Assembly (NCBI GenBank): GCA_028285625.1
Contig: JANQOX010000008.1
Location: forward strand, 1-64,000
Reading direction: 5' to 3'
DNA from: Myxococcota bacterium
GTDB taxonomy: Bacteria > Myxococcota_A > UBA9160 > UBA6930
DNA length: 64,000 nt
Each line of letters begins with the position of its first letter. The stretch's first letter is position 1. Of this stretch, positions 1 to 8,411 are shown piece by piece. The position numbers were made by a program, and so were the translations under genes. The notes beneath the pieces were generated by a model. That model did not search any database, was not told the DNA's origin, and saw nothing but the letters and a program-made list of their open reading frames with translations.

Positions 1-1
1 C

Positions 2-1432
2 GTGCAGAGCAACCCGACCTGGAGCCCGGACGGCCAGTCGATCGTCTTCGCGCGAGCGAAGGCCTACACGAAGAGCGGCGTCGCGGATGCGTCGAGCATC
101 CTGCTGAACGAGAACGACGTCCCGGAGTTCGTCGAGGACAACGAACCCTTCAAGTTCGATCTCTATCGCGTGCCCTTCAACGACGGACGCGGCGGCGAAG
201 CCGTGCCGATCGAAGGCGCGTCGCATAACGGCAAGAGCAACTTCTTCGCGAAGTTCTCGCCGGACGGAAAGTGGATCGTCTTCTGCAAGGCCGAGAACTA
301 CATGCTGCTCATGCCGGACAGCGAGCTGTACATCGTGCCGGCCGAAGGGGGCGAGGCGAGGCGCCTGCGCGCGAACACGCCGCGCATGAACTCCTGGCAC
401 AGCTTCTCGTCCAACGGGCGCTGGCTGGTCTTCTCCTCCAAGGCCAACACCCCCTACACGCAGCTGTTCCTGACCCACATCGACGAGGCGGGTCGCTCCA
501 CGCCGCCCGTCGTGCTCGAGCGGTTCACCGGCAGCGACCGCGCCGCGAACATCCCCGAGTTCGTGCCGCTGGGCTCGGGTGCCATCGCCCAGATCAAGGA
601 GCAGTTTCTCGACGCGTACTCGTTCCTGCGCGCGGGCATGGCCAACGAGCGCACCGGCGACTACCCCGGCGCCGTGCGGTCCTACCGCCGCGGGCTCGAG
701 ACCTCGCCGGAGGACCCCGAGTTGCTGAACGCGCTCGGGTTCGCCCTGTTCCAGCAGGGCAAGAGCCAGGAGGCGGTGGGAGCCTTCGAGCAGGCCCTCG
801 CGATCGACCCCCAGCACGCGAAGGCCCACAACAACATGGCGCTGGCGTCCATCGACCTGGGCGAGCTCGAGATGGCCGAGGCCCACTATCGCGAGTCGCT
901 CGCGATCGAGCCCCAGCCCGCCATCTACAGCGACCTCGGTTTCGTGCTCGAGCGGCAGGGGCTCGCCGAAGAGGCCGCCGAGTTCTACCGCAAGTCCCTC
1001 GAACTCGACCCCGAGTCCGCGTCGGCGCACTACAACCTGGCCGCGTCCCTCACCCGGCGCGGCGCGTTCGCCGAGGCCGAGGCGCACTTCCGCGCGGCGC
1101 TCGAGGCGGGGTCGAGTGCCCGGGCGCTCACCGGGCTCGGCTACGCGCTCTGGAAGCAGGGGCGCGCGGACGAAGCCATGCTGCGTCTCGGCGAAGCGAT
1201 CGCGCAGGAGCCCGCGAACCCGTCGGCTCACGAAGCCCTGGGCGCGATCCTCGTCGAGCAGGGCCGGTTCGAGGAGGCGGTGACCCACTACCGGGAGGTC
1301 GTGCACTACCGGCCCAGTGGCCCCGCCCACGAGCAGCTCGCCGATGCCTTGTCGCGCCTCGGGCGCACGGAGGAGGCGCGCCAGCAGCGCGCGATGGCCA
1401 GGGCCCTGGGCGGCGCCCGGGTCGAGCCGTAG
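2..1432 (+). CDS. TolB-like beta-propeller / TPR repeat protein (5' truncated)
   Basis: The frame is open from the first base of the window, so this is the C-terminal part of a longer gene and the true start lies upstream. Residues 1-180 contain WD40-like PD40/TolB blades: WSPDGQSIVF near 7, FSPDGKWIVF near 87 and FSSNGRWLVF near 135. From about residue 205 to the end there are seven or eight tetratricopeptide units (for example ALGFALFQQGKSQEAV, then AHNNMALASIDLGELEMAE). Such proteins are usually periplasmic or envelope scaffolds that bind partners. No enzymatic motif is visible and the substrate is unknown. A 109-bp gap separates it from the downstream acyl-CoA dehydrogenase. Family assignment is firm; function is not. 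Confidence 0.8.
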   Translation: MQSNPTWSPDGQSIVFARAKAYTKSGVADASSILLNENDVPEFVEDNEPFKFDLYRVPFNDGRGGEAVPIEGASHNGKSNFFAKFSPDGKWIVFCKAENYMLLMPDSELYIVPAEGGEARRLRANTPRMNSWHSFSSNGRWLVFSSKANTPYTQLFLTHIDEAGRSTPPVVLERFTGSDRAANIPEFVPLGSGAIAQIKEQFLDAYSFLRAGMANERTGDYPGAVRSYRRGLETSPEDPELLNALGFALFQQGKSQEAVGAFEQALAIDPQHAKAHNNMALASIDLGELEMAEAHYRESLAIEPQPAIYSDLGFVLERQGLAEEAAEFYRKSLELDPESASAHYNLAASLTRRGAFAEAEAHFRAALEAGSSARALTGLGYALWKQGRADEAMLRLGEAIAQEPANPSAHEALGAILVEQGRFEEAVTHYREVVHYRPSGPAHEQLADALSRLGRTEEARQQRAMARALGGARVEP

Positions 1433-1541
1433 CGAGACGCAGTCTCGCAGACGTGCCCCCGCCCCCGTCCGTGCCCATTCGCCAGGGGCTGCGGAGAGCT
1501 ACCGTCTCCGCCCGCGTTTCCGCCCACCGCAAGGAGCCCCG

Positions 1542-3245
1542 ATGATCCTGCTGAACCCCAAGCAACTCGATCGGCCGTACCACGACGAGCGTTCGGCCGA
1601 GGTCATGCGCGACCTGGTGGCGTTCTTCGAGGCCAAGGGCAAGACGAAGCTGCTCGAGGACTACTACGACCGCGGCTGGTACGCCGACTTCGTCGACTAC
1701 CAGCGCGAGCACCGGCTGTTCGCGACGATGTGCACGCCCGAGGGCGAGGGCGCCGCCGACGGCCGCTGGGACACGTGGCGCAACTGCGAGTTCGCCGAGA
1801 TCCTGGGTTTCTTCGGCCTCCAGTACTGGTATGTCTGGCAGGTCTCCGTGCTCGGGCTCGGCCCGATCTGGATGAGCGAGAACGCCGCGCTTCGCAAGCA
1901 GACGGCCGAGGCGCTGGAGACGGGCGGCATCTTCGCCTTCGGGCTCTCCGAGAAGGATCACGGCGCCGACATCTACTCGACCGACATGGTGCTCTCGCCC
2001 GACGGCGACGGCTGGCGCGCCAACGGTCGCAAGTACTACATCGGCAACGGCAACGAGGCGGCCGTGGTCTCGACCTTCGGGCGTTTCGAGGGCGAGGACG
2101 GCAAGGACGGGTACGTCTTCTTCGGCGCCGACCCGCGCCGCGACGACTACCGCCTGGTGCAGAACGTCGTAGCCAGCCAGAACTACGTGTCGGAGTTCGA
2201 GCTCGCCGACTACCGGGTCGAGCCCGAGGACGTCCTGCACCGCGGGCGCGACGCCTGGAACGCGGCGCTCAACACCGTGAACATCGGCAAGTACAACCTC
2301 GGCTGGGCGTCCATCGGCATGTGCACCCACGCGCTCTACGAGGCCATCACGCACGCCCACAACCGCGTGCTCTACGGCAACCGCGTCACCGACTTCACCC
2401 ACGTGCGTCGCATGTTCGTCGAAGGAACCAGCCGGCTCGTGGCCATGAAGCTCTTCGCCCTGCGCGCCGCAGACTACATGCGCTCGGCGAGCGCCGAGGA
2501 CCGCCGGTACCTGCTCTACAACCCGATGGTCAAGATGAAGGTCACGACCCAGGGCGAGCAGGTGATCGATCTGCTCTGGGACGCCATCGCCGCGAAGGGC
2601 TTCGAGAAGAGCACCTACTTCGGTCAGGCGGCCATCGACATCCGGGCGCTCCCGAAGCTCGAGGGCACGGTGCACGTGAACATCGCCCTGATCGTGAAGT
2701 TCATGCCCAACTACTTCTTCAACCCCGAGACCTACCCGCCCATCGCCAAGCAGGACGAGCCGCGCAACGACGACTTCCTGTTCGACCAGGGCAGCACGCG
2801 AGGTCTCGGCCAGATCCGCTTCCACGACTACCAGCAGGCCTTCGCCGCGAGCGACATCCCCAACGTGGCGGTGTTCGCCGAGCAGACCGAGGCCTTTCGG
2901 CAGCTCCTGGCCGAGCACCCGCCGGGGCCCGACCAGATGAAGGACGTGGATCTGCTCCTCGCGGCTGGCGAGATCTTCGCCCTCGTGGTCTACGCGCAGC
3001 TCATCCTCGAGAACGCCGAGATCTACGACGTCGACCGCGACCTGCTGGACCAGATCTTCGACTTCATGGTGCGCGACATGGCCAAGCACGCGCTCACGCT
3101 CTCGCTCCAGCCGAGCAGCACCGAGGGGCAGGTCGCCCAGTGCCAGCGCATGATGCGGAAGCCGGTCGAAGACACGGCCCGCTATCAGCGCGTCTGGGAG
3201 AACCACGTGCTGCCGCTCGACGGCGCCTACGAGATGGGCGCGTAG
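1542..3245 (+). CDS. acyl-CoA dehydrogenase family protein
   Basis: A 567-residue flavoprotein of the acyl-CoA dehydrogenase superfamily, expected to introduce the alpha,beta double bond into an acyl-CoA with FAD. The flavin/acyl-CoA binding segment is visible (FAFGLSEKDHGADIYSTDM, residues 132-150), followed by the mid beta-domain (GWRANGRKYYIGNGNEA) and a long helical C-terminal domain with the typical NIGKYNLGWASIGMC helix. At 567 residues it is longer than classic short/medium-chain enzymes (about 380-400) and closer to long- and very-long-chain types; the extra length is at the C-terminus. The ATG at 1542 is chosen because AAGGAG lies 5 nt upstream; the frame is open further upstream without a better start. 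Substrate chain length cannot be read from sequence. Confidence 0.92.
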   Translation: MILLNPKQLDRPYHDERSAEVMRDLVAFFEAKGKTKLLEDYYDRGWYADFVDYQREHRLFATMCTPEGEGAADGRWDTWRNCEFAEILGFFGLQYWYVWQVSVLGLGPIWMSENAALRKQTAEALETGGIFAFGLSEKDHGADIYSTDMVLSPDGDGWRANGRKYYIGNGNEAAVVSTFGRFEGEDGKDGYVFFGADPRRDDYRLVQNVVASQNYVSEFELADYRVEPEDVLHRGRDAWNAALNTVNIGKYNLGWASIGMCTHALYEAITHAHNRVLYGNRVTDFTHVRRMFVEGTSRLVAMKLFALRAADYMRSASAEDRRYLLYNPMVKMKVTTQGEQVIDLLWDAIAAKGFEKSTYFGQAAIDIRALPKLEGTVHVNIALIVKFMPNYFFNPETYPPIAKQDEPRNDDFLFDQGSTRGLGQIRFHDYQQAFAASDIPNVAVFAEQTEAFRQLLAEHPPGPDQMKDVDLLLAAGEIFALVVYAQLILENAEIYDVDRDLLDQIFDFMVRDMAKHALTLSLQPSSTEGQVAQCQRMMRKPVEDTARYQRVWENHVLPLDGAYEMGA

Positions 3246-3255
3246 TCGGGTCCGG

Positions 3256-5163
3256 CTAGGGCGTGTACCAGATGGGCGAGCTCCAGGCGCGCTCCTGGAT
3301 TGCGGTGGGCAGTCCATCCGGAACCGGAACACCCAGCGCCACGGCATCGCGAGTGCTCCAGCGCGGCGTGGGGATCTCCAGCACGCGCACGTAGTAGAAG
3401 GCGTGCTGGTCGGGGTCGAAGGCCTCGTCGGTCCAGAAGCCGCGCAGCTCGCCCTCGCCGATGTCGTTGGTGTAGGTGGCGGTCGTGGCGTCGACGGTGC
3501 TGCCCACCGCGGGCAGGGCGCCGGTCTCGGCGTCGGGTGTTCGCGCACCCGACCAGACGACGTCGTGGACGGCTTCGTGCTGCTGACCCTCGGCGTCCAC
3601 CCAGCCCTTCACGATCTGGAGCCGGTCGAGGTTCGCGCCCTTCGGGTCCTTGGTGGCCCAGGCCAGGAACGAGGGGCCCGCGCCCGTCGACGCATTGCCG
3701 ATCTCGCCGCCCATGGGCACGCCGCCCGCGTAGCCCGCCGTGGCCGGCGAGTCCGCGTCGAGGTCGGCGGGGGACAGACCGAAGCCGCCGAAGAAGCGCA
3801 CGCTCAGGTGCGGCCCCGACGTGCCGAAGGTCTCGCGGCGTTGCATGGCGGCGAAGATCGCGGGGCGCGTGTTCTCGTCGGCCCACACGCCCGCGAGCCC
3901 GCCCGAGCTGAACTCGCGAACCTGGCGCTTCTGCCCCTCGGGCTGTCCCTCGATGCCCAGCAGCCGGTGCGCCGGTTCGGTCTCGAAGGCGAACTTGCCG
4001 GTGTAGTTGTCCTCTTCGTTCGACGCGCCGGCGTTGTGCGTATCGGTGTCGCCGATGAACCCGTACTGGAAGGGGTTGCCCGCGCCCGCCGCCTCGAGCG
4101 CGAGCCCGTCGAGCAGGGCCTGACGCACGTAGCTCCCCTGCCGGTGGGTGGGGCGGTGGGAGTCGGCGGAGAGCGTGTAGTCCCAGAGCTCGAAGCTCGC
4201 GAACTCGTCGTTGGGCGAGAGGTCCGGGTGGGTCTCCGAGGTGCCCTTGATCTGCGTAATCTCGTAGAGCGGCTCGTTGGCCATGCGCGTGGCGGCGTAG
4301 GCCGCATCCAGCGGCTCTCCGTCCGAGTCGACGCGCGAGAACATGAGCCCGTCGCTGGCGTTGGCGTTGTGCGGGATGGCGAGCAGCGTGGCGCCCGCCG
4401 CGCGCTGGGCCTCCATCCAGGTCCAGAGGTCTTCGGGACGGTCCGAGTCCAGCGAGGAGTAGGCGAGCTCGGGCACCACAGCACTGCTGCCGAAGACCAC
4501 CACCCGGTGCAGGTTGCGCATGGAGGGGTTGCTGGTCCACTCGAAGGCCGGGAAGGTCGTGAAGGTGCCCGGGTCGTCGTGGGCGTCGGCGATCTCGACG
4601 ATTTCGCGCCAGACGCTTCGGCTGATGTCCGGGTCGGTGAAGGCCGGGTCGACCTTGCCCGCGCTGAAGTCGCGGAGGATCTCGGCGAACGCTTGCATGG
4701 CGGTGTTGGAGTCGTCCGACAGCACGCGCGCGGCCATGGGGTGCTGGCTCAGCGGGCTCTCCGGGTCTTCCATGCGCGGGAACACACCCATCATCTCGGC
4801 GTGATCCGACACGGCGTAGAAGTCGAGCGGCGTGCGCAGCTGCATCTCGAGGCCGGCGGCGTTGCCCTGGATCGCCTCGCCCTTGGCCCAGCGGTACGCG
4901 TCGCCGGGCCGGCTCACGGTGCCGTTGGTGAAGGCGTCGAAGGAGTAGCCGGTATGGACGTGAACGGCGCCGTAGAGGGCGGTGCGACCCGCCGGGCCCG
5001 GCTCGGCCGCGGCCGGCTCGGGAGCCGGGGCCGCCGGAGCCGTCTCGGCCACCGGGGGCTCTGCCGGGGCCTCGGCGGCCGGCGGCTCGGACGCCCCACA
5101 TGCGACGAGCAGGCCGACGAGCGCGGCCACGAAGGCGGTCCCCGAGCGTTCGATCAAGCGCAT
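3256..5163 (-). CDS. DUF3604 family lipoprotein (PHP-like metallohydrolase)
   Basis: The 635-residue product starts with a lipoprotein signal peptide ending GLLVAC (Cys22), then an Ala/Pro/Glu-rich linker (23-60), then a DUF3604 domain beginning LYGAVHVHTGYSFDAF (His68, His70). Further family landmarks are AVSDHAEMMG, the NEPLYEITQIKGTSETHP region and FIGDTDTHNA. DUF3604 proteins belong to the PHP/amidohydrolase-like metal-dependent hydrolases; most are uncharacterised and are common in marine and soil Proteobacteria. The start has GGAGG 5 nt upstream of the ATG. It is convergent with the acyl-CoA dehydrogenase, with only 10 bp between stops. Substrate unknown. Confidence 0.88.
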   Translation of the reverse strand: MRLIERSGTAFVAALVGLLVACGASEPPAAEAPAEPPVAETAPAAPAPEPAAAEPGPAGRTALYGAVHVHTGYSFDAFTNGTVSRPGDAYRWAKGEAIQGNAAGLEMQLRTPLDFYAVSDHAEMMGVFPRMEDPESPLSQHPMAARVLSDDSNTAMQAFAEILRDFSAGKVDPAFTDPDISRSVWREIVEIADAHDDPGTFTTFPAFEWTSNPSMRNLHRVVVFGSSAVVPELAYSSLDSDRPEDLWTWMEAQRAAGATLLAIPHNANASDGLMFSRVDSDGEPLDAAYAATRMANEPLYEITQIKGTSETHPDLSPNDEFASFELWDYTLSADSHRPTHRQGSYVRQALLDGLALEAAGAGNPFQYGFIGDTDTHNAGASNEEDNYTGKFAFETEPAHRLLGIEGQPEGQKRQVREFSSGGLAGVWADENTRPAIFAAMQRRETFGTSGPHLSVRFFGGFGLSPADLDADSPATAGYAGGVPMGGEIGNASTGAGPSFLAWATKDPKGANLDRLQIVKGWVDAEGQQHEAVHDVVWSGARTPDAETGALPAVGSTVDATTATYTNDIGEGELRGFWTDEAFDPDQHAFYYVRVLEIPTPRWSTRDAVALGVPVPDGLPTAIQERAWSSPIWYTP

Positions 5164-5270
5164 GGTCCCCTCCGGCCCTCGGCGCGCGCTGGCGCGTCAT
5201 CGGGCCGCCCCAAGCATGCACCAACTGGGCGTGCCGCGCTGACGGCCGGGCTGGGCCCTTCGCGGGCTCA

Positions 5271-5315
5271 CCCGTGCGAATCCGACCCGTGGGAATCCAA
5301 CCCGTGCGAATCCAG
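5271..5315. repeat. three tandem copies of a 15-bp repeat
   Basis: Three back-to-back copies of CCCGTGCGAATCCGA (second copy CCCGTGGGAATCCAA, third CCCGTGCGAATCCAG), followed by a degenerate fragment. It lies in the 175-bp divergent intergenic region between the DUF3604 lipoprotein and the SGNH hydrolase, ending 23 bp before the latter's ATG. It could be a set of regulator sites spaced about 1.4 helical turns or a simple slippage repeat. Confidence 0.8.
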
Positions 5316-5338
5316 CCCGCGCGCCGCAGAATCCGGGC

Positions 5339-6154
5339 ATGGCCCCCGCATCCCCGTGGCGCCCGCGCCCGGCCGGACGCCAGTTCGACGACACCCGCCG
5401 TGCGCATCCCGACTGGCCGCTCGTGGTGGCCGAGGGCGACTCGTGGTTCTCGCACCCGGTCGAGTGGAACATCCTGTTCCACCTCTCCGACCTCGGCGGC
5501 TACGCGATCCGGCGCCTGGCGTCTTCGGGCGACGAGCTTCGCGACATGGTGCGTGAGGCGCCGGATCACGTGCCGCAGTTCATCCGTCAGCTGCGGCGCC
5601 CGATCCGCTGGGACCTGCTGCTGGTGAGCGGCGGCGGCAACGACCTGCTCGGGGCGCGACTACCCGAGATGCTGCGTCACAGAAGCGAGGTCGCGCGCGG
5701 CTGGCGAGGCCTGCTGCGCGAGGACGTCGTCGAGGCCGAACTCGCGAGCATTCGGCGGGCCTACGAGCGCATCCTCTACCGCACCGCACAGATCCGCCCG
5801 GGGCTGCCGATCCTCGCCCACGGCTATGACCACCCCTTCGTCCGGCCGGTGGGTGCCACGCTCTTCTGGGGCCGCGTCACCGTGGTGGGGCCCTGGATGC
5901 ATCCCGTGATGGTCGGGGAGAAGGGCATCACCGATGCCGACACGCGCGACCGGCTCGCGCGCGAGCTGGTGGACCGCTTCAACGCCATGCTGCGCGAGCT
6001 CGACCAGCGCCACCCTCAGTTCCACCACCTCGATCTGCGCGGCATGCTGCCGGACGTCCGCCAATGGGCCGACGAGATCCATCCGAAGAGCGCGGGATTC
6101 CGGCGCATGGCGCTGCGCTTTCGCGATGCCATGGACGGTGCATTGGGCCGCTAG
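5339..6154 (+). CDS. SGNH/GDSL-type hydrolase
   Basis: A 271-residue SGNH-fold esterase/lipase-like protein. Block I is EGDSWFSHP with the presumed nucleophile Ser35. Block III is VSGGGNDLLG. Block V is DEIHPKSAGF with the Asp/His pair near the C-terminus. There is no signal peptide, so it is probably cytoplasmic. The ATG at 5339 has no Shine-Dalgarno sequence; CAGAAT sits 6 nt upstream, a weak fit to the leaderless pattern seen elsewhere in the window. Fold is confident, substrate unknown. Confidence 0.85.
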   Translation: MAPASPWRPRPAGRQFDDTRRAHPDWPLVVAEGDSWFSHPVEWNILFHLSDLGGYAIRRLASSGDELRDMVREAPDHVPQFIRQLRRPIRWDLLLVSGGGNDLLGARLPEMLRHRSEVARGWRGLLREDVVEAELASIRRAYERILYRTAQIRPGLPILAHGYDHPFVRPVGATLFWGRVTVVGPWMHPVMVGEKGITDADTRDRLARELVDRFNAMLRELDQRHPQFHHLDLRGMLPDVRQWADEIHPKSAGFRRMALRFRDAMDGALGR

Positions 6155-6188
6155 CCCAGGCACGGCCCAGGGCGCGATGCGGGCGGGC

Positions 6189-7100
6189 TCAGCGCGTGAT
6201 GCGGGGGAGCACCGCTTCGGCCACGGCGGCGTGCAGGGCGACACTCGGGTGCGGGTCCAGCGGTGCCACCACGAGCCGCTCGGCGGGCCAGTCGCCCTCG
6301 CGAAGCAGCGCCAGCACGTCGAGCACGTCGACGCCCTGCGCGGTGAGGTAGTCGCGCACCTGGGCTACCGGCTCGGCGGAGCCCGCCAGGTCGAACAGGT
6401 GTGGGAAGACCACGGCGTGCACCAGGGTTCCCCGTCGCTGGGCGGGGACCACGATGGCATCCAGTTCGGCGGTGTGGGCGGCCCAGACCTCGGGGTCGCG
6501 GTAGGCGGCGTAGACGAAGTCGGCGTAGCCGAGTCCCGCGTCGGCGATATGCGACCGGGCGATCCGCCAATAGGCGAAGTCGAGCACGTTCGATGCGGCC
6601 ACGGGCCCTGCGAGCCAGTCTGGCCGCACGCGCAGATCGAAGTCGAAGACCCGACCCTGGTCGCGGGCCGCGTCCTCGATGTCGTTCAGGTAGTAGGTCA
6701 GCAGCAGCACGTGGGGCTGCAGGGGCAGCGCGGCCAGCGCCTTCGCCTGCGTGGGCGTGTTCCAGCCCGGCTGGGCGATCAGCACGACGGACCAGCGCTC
6801 GCCCAGGTCGGCGCGCAGCCGGTCCGGAAAGCGGTCTCTCGACGCCTCAATGCCGTGGCCGGCGGCGAACGAGTCGCCGACGACGAACACGCGACGCGTG
6901 GAGGCCAACACGGCCGGGTCGTGCGCGACGTCGCGGTAGCCCGCCGCGTTGATCGGGTGCCAGTAGCGCTCGGCCCAGCGCTGCGCGCTGCGGGTGTGGC
7001 CGAAGCCGTCGGACGCAACGTGCAACAGCCCGAAGCCGAGTTCGAGCAACAGCCACGTGGCCGCAGAGGAGGCGAGGGCGAGCAGGAGCTTGGCGGTCAC
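6189..7100 (-). CDS. membrane-anchored SGNH hydrolase-like protein
   Basis: A 303-residue protein with an N-terminal membrane segment (residues 4-28), then an SGNH fold: FVVGDSFAAGHG (Ser77), LLTYYLNDIED for the Gly/Asn blocks, and PLDPHPSVALH near the C-terminus for Asp/His. Membrane-tethered SGNH proteins of this shape often act on O-acyl groups of exported polysaccharides, which would suit the glycan genes upstream in the same run; that role is inferred. It begins with GTG at 7100, just 6 bp after the stop of a 42-codon small ORF, and is the last gene of the minus-strand run from 18705. Confidence 0.8.
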   Translation of the reverse strand: MTAKLLLALASSAATWLLLELGFGLLHVASDGFGHTRSAQRWAERYWHPINAAGYRDVAHDPAVLASTRRVFVVGDSFAAGHGIEASRDRFPDRLRADLGERWSVVLIAQPGWNTPTQAKALAALPLQPHVLLLTYYLNDIEDAARDQGRVFDFDLRVRPDWLAGPVAASNVLDFAYWRIARSHIADAGLGYADFVYAAYRDPEVWAAHTAELDAIVVPAQRRGTLVHAVVFPHLFDLAGSAEPVAQVRDYLTAQGVDVLDVLALLREGDWPAERLVVAPLDPHPSVALHAAVAEAVLPRITR

Positions 7101-7106
7101 GGGCTG

Positions 7107-7235
7107 CTACGGGTAGCCCAGGCCGAGCGGCTTGCCCGCGTTCGCCCGGCGATGCGGCCCCACAACGAGGACGGCCGGGCCGTCCCTGAAGACGACCCGG
7201 CCGGCGCTGCCGAGGTGGATGCCCCGAAAGCTCAC
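7107..7235 (-). CDS. possible small protein, 42 aa, unknown
   Basis: A GTG-initiated 42-codon frame (begins MSFRGIHLGSAGRV, ends KPLGLGYP) occupies most of the 190-bp gap between the PEP-CTERM gene and the SGNH gene. It reads like real protein rather than Arg/Pro-rich shadow, and its stop is 6 bp before the next gene's GTG, as in coupled operon genes. Against it: the only strong AGGAGG (7247-7252) is about 11 bp too far upstream, and nothing is recognised. The open frame continues upstream, so it could be the tail of a decayed gene. Confidence 0.35.
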   Translation of the reverse strand: MSFRGIHLGSAGRVVFRDGPAVLVVGPHRRANAGKPLGLGYP

Positions 7236-7290
7236 GGCGCCCTGGCCGGCGCGCGTGAACCTCCTGGTAGGCTGACCTTTCTTGGCCGGG

Positions 7291-8160
7291 TCAGGCCGAT
7301 CGGCGTGCGCCCAGTGCGATGAGGCCCGCGAACGCCGTGCCCAGAGCCAGCAGCGTGCTGGGCTCGGGCAGCTCGGTGATCTCGAGGCGCCACGTGGAGT
7401 CGTAACCGTCGGGGCCGAGCGAGCGTCCCCAGGTGCCGTAGTTGTCGACGGCCTGGTCCATGCCGTCCTGCGAGCCATAGAGGATCGCCGACTCCTCGCC
7501 GCCCGAGACGCTCGAGCAGATCGAGCCGCTGCAGCCGTCGTTCGTGGTCGAGCGCAGGTCGAAGTCCACGGTGACGTTGACGGTCGTGCTGCCGATGCCC
7601 GAGAGCAGGAAGCCGCCGGCGTTGCTGTTGCTGAACTGCGTGCTGCTCTCGCAGGTGTTCGCGCAGTCCTGGGTGCGGCTGGCGCCGCCCATGTTGAAGT
7701 TGCCGACGCCGCTCACGGTGGTGGTGATGGTCGAGATCGAGTTGCTGCCGTCGTCCTGGTTGCCCACGGCCGAGGCCCCGCCGTCGCCGCGGAAGGCGTG
7801 CAGGCCCAGGCTCGTCAGGCCGTCGAGGTAGAGGTTCCACTCGTCGGCGGGGTCACCCAGGATCTGGATCGAGAACGTGTAGTTCACGTTGATGCCGGTG
7901 GTCCGGTCGTTGCCGCCGTCGATCGCCGACATCGCGTTGATGCCGAAGGTCGTCGTGGCGCTTCCGCCGTTGGTGTTCACGACGCCGGCGGCGCCCACGG
8001 TGTGGCTCGACTTGTTGCCGAGGTCGTAGCCGATCAATCCGTCGTTCTCGAAACAGTTGCCGACGCAGCCACTGTTGTTCGAGACGCCGGTGATCGAGAT
8101 CGTGGCCGACAAGGCCGGGGTGGTCAGCAACAAGACCAGGGCTGCGAGTAGCAGTCTCAT
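7291..8160 (-). CDS. PEP-CTERM sorting domain protein
   Basis: A 289-residue secreted protein with an N-terminal signal peptide (MRLLLAALVLLLTTPALSA) and a C-terminal sorting signal: ELPEPST starting near residue 263, a hydrophobic stretch, then a basic tail GARRSA. PEP-CTERM proteins are processed by an exosortase and displayed in the envelope or extracellular matrix together with exopolysaccharide. No exosortase is in this window. The body is Ser/Thr/Gly/Asn-rich with three short-spaced cysteine pairs (CVGNC, CANTC, CSGSIC). The ATG at 8160 is chosen for the signal peptide and GGAG 5 nt upstream. A good sigma-54 site lies about 100 bp upstream. Confidence 0.9.
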   Translation of the reverse strand: MRLLLAALVLLLTTPALSATISITGVSNNSGCVGNCFENDGLIGYDLGNKSSHTVGAAGVVNTNGGSATTTFGINAMSAIDGGNDRTTGINVNYTFSIQILGDPADEWNLYLDGLTSLGLHAFRGDGGASAVGNQDDGSNSISTITTTVSGVGNFNMGGASRTQDCANTCESSTQFSNSNAGGFLLSGIGSTTVNVTVDFDLRSTTNDGCSGSICSSVSGGEESAILYGSQDGMDQAVDNYGTWGRSLGPDGYDSTWRLEITELPEPSTLLALGTAFAGLIALGARRSA

Positions 8161-8261
8161 TCCAGCTCCAATTCGCGTTTGGGCCCGCAGGCCACGTCGA
8201 GGCAAATTTCGTACGCGGGAGCTGGCGACAGCCAGCATCCCCTTCCCGTGCTGCGCTGCAA

Positions 8262-8279
8262 CTGCAAGAGGGGTGCCGA
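8262..8279 (-). promoter_or_regulatory. sigma-54 (-24/-12) promoter for the PEP-CTERM gene
   Basis: On the minus strand the sequence CGGCAC-CCCTC-TTGCA matches the RpoN consensus TGGCAC-N5-TTGC at all but one position, with exactly 10 nt between the invariant GG (8277-8276) and GC (8265-8264). It would start transcription near 8252 and give a leader of about 92 nt before the ATG at 8160. PEP-CTERM genes are known to be controlled by sigma-54 with the PrsK/PrsR system in several lineages. Confidence 0.65.
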
Positions 8280-8411
8280 CTTGCCGGAGCTTCTAAGTGC
8301 CCGTTTTCGTTGGAGACCGGTACTGGACCCGACCTCCCGGAGGGTAAAACTGTTCCACCCGGACGGTAAGGTCTTTCCCGAGGGAGCCGTGGGGGAAGCC
8401 CGGCATGGGCG

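Noticed and set aside
1128..3548. An 806-residue minus-strand frame opposite the acyl-CoA dehydrogenase
   Set aside because: Antisense to a clear enzyme; no motif.
5271..5315. Resemblance of GTGCGAATCC to a tRNA T-loop (GTTCGAATCC)
   Set aside because: No acceptor, D or anticodon arm surrounds it and the match comes from the 15-bp repeat.
3227..5569. A 780-residue minus-strand frame over the DUF3604 gene
   Set aside because: It is an alternative frame of the real lipoprotein gene, extremely Arg-rich, and lacks the signal peptide and domain.
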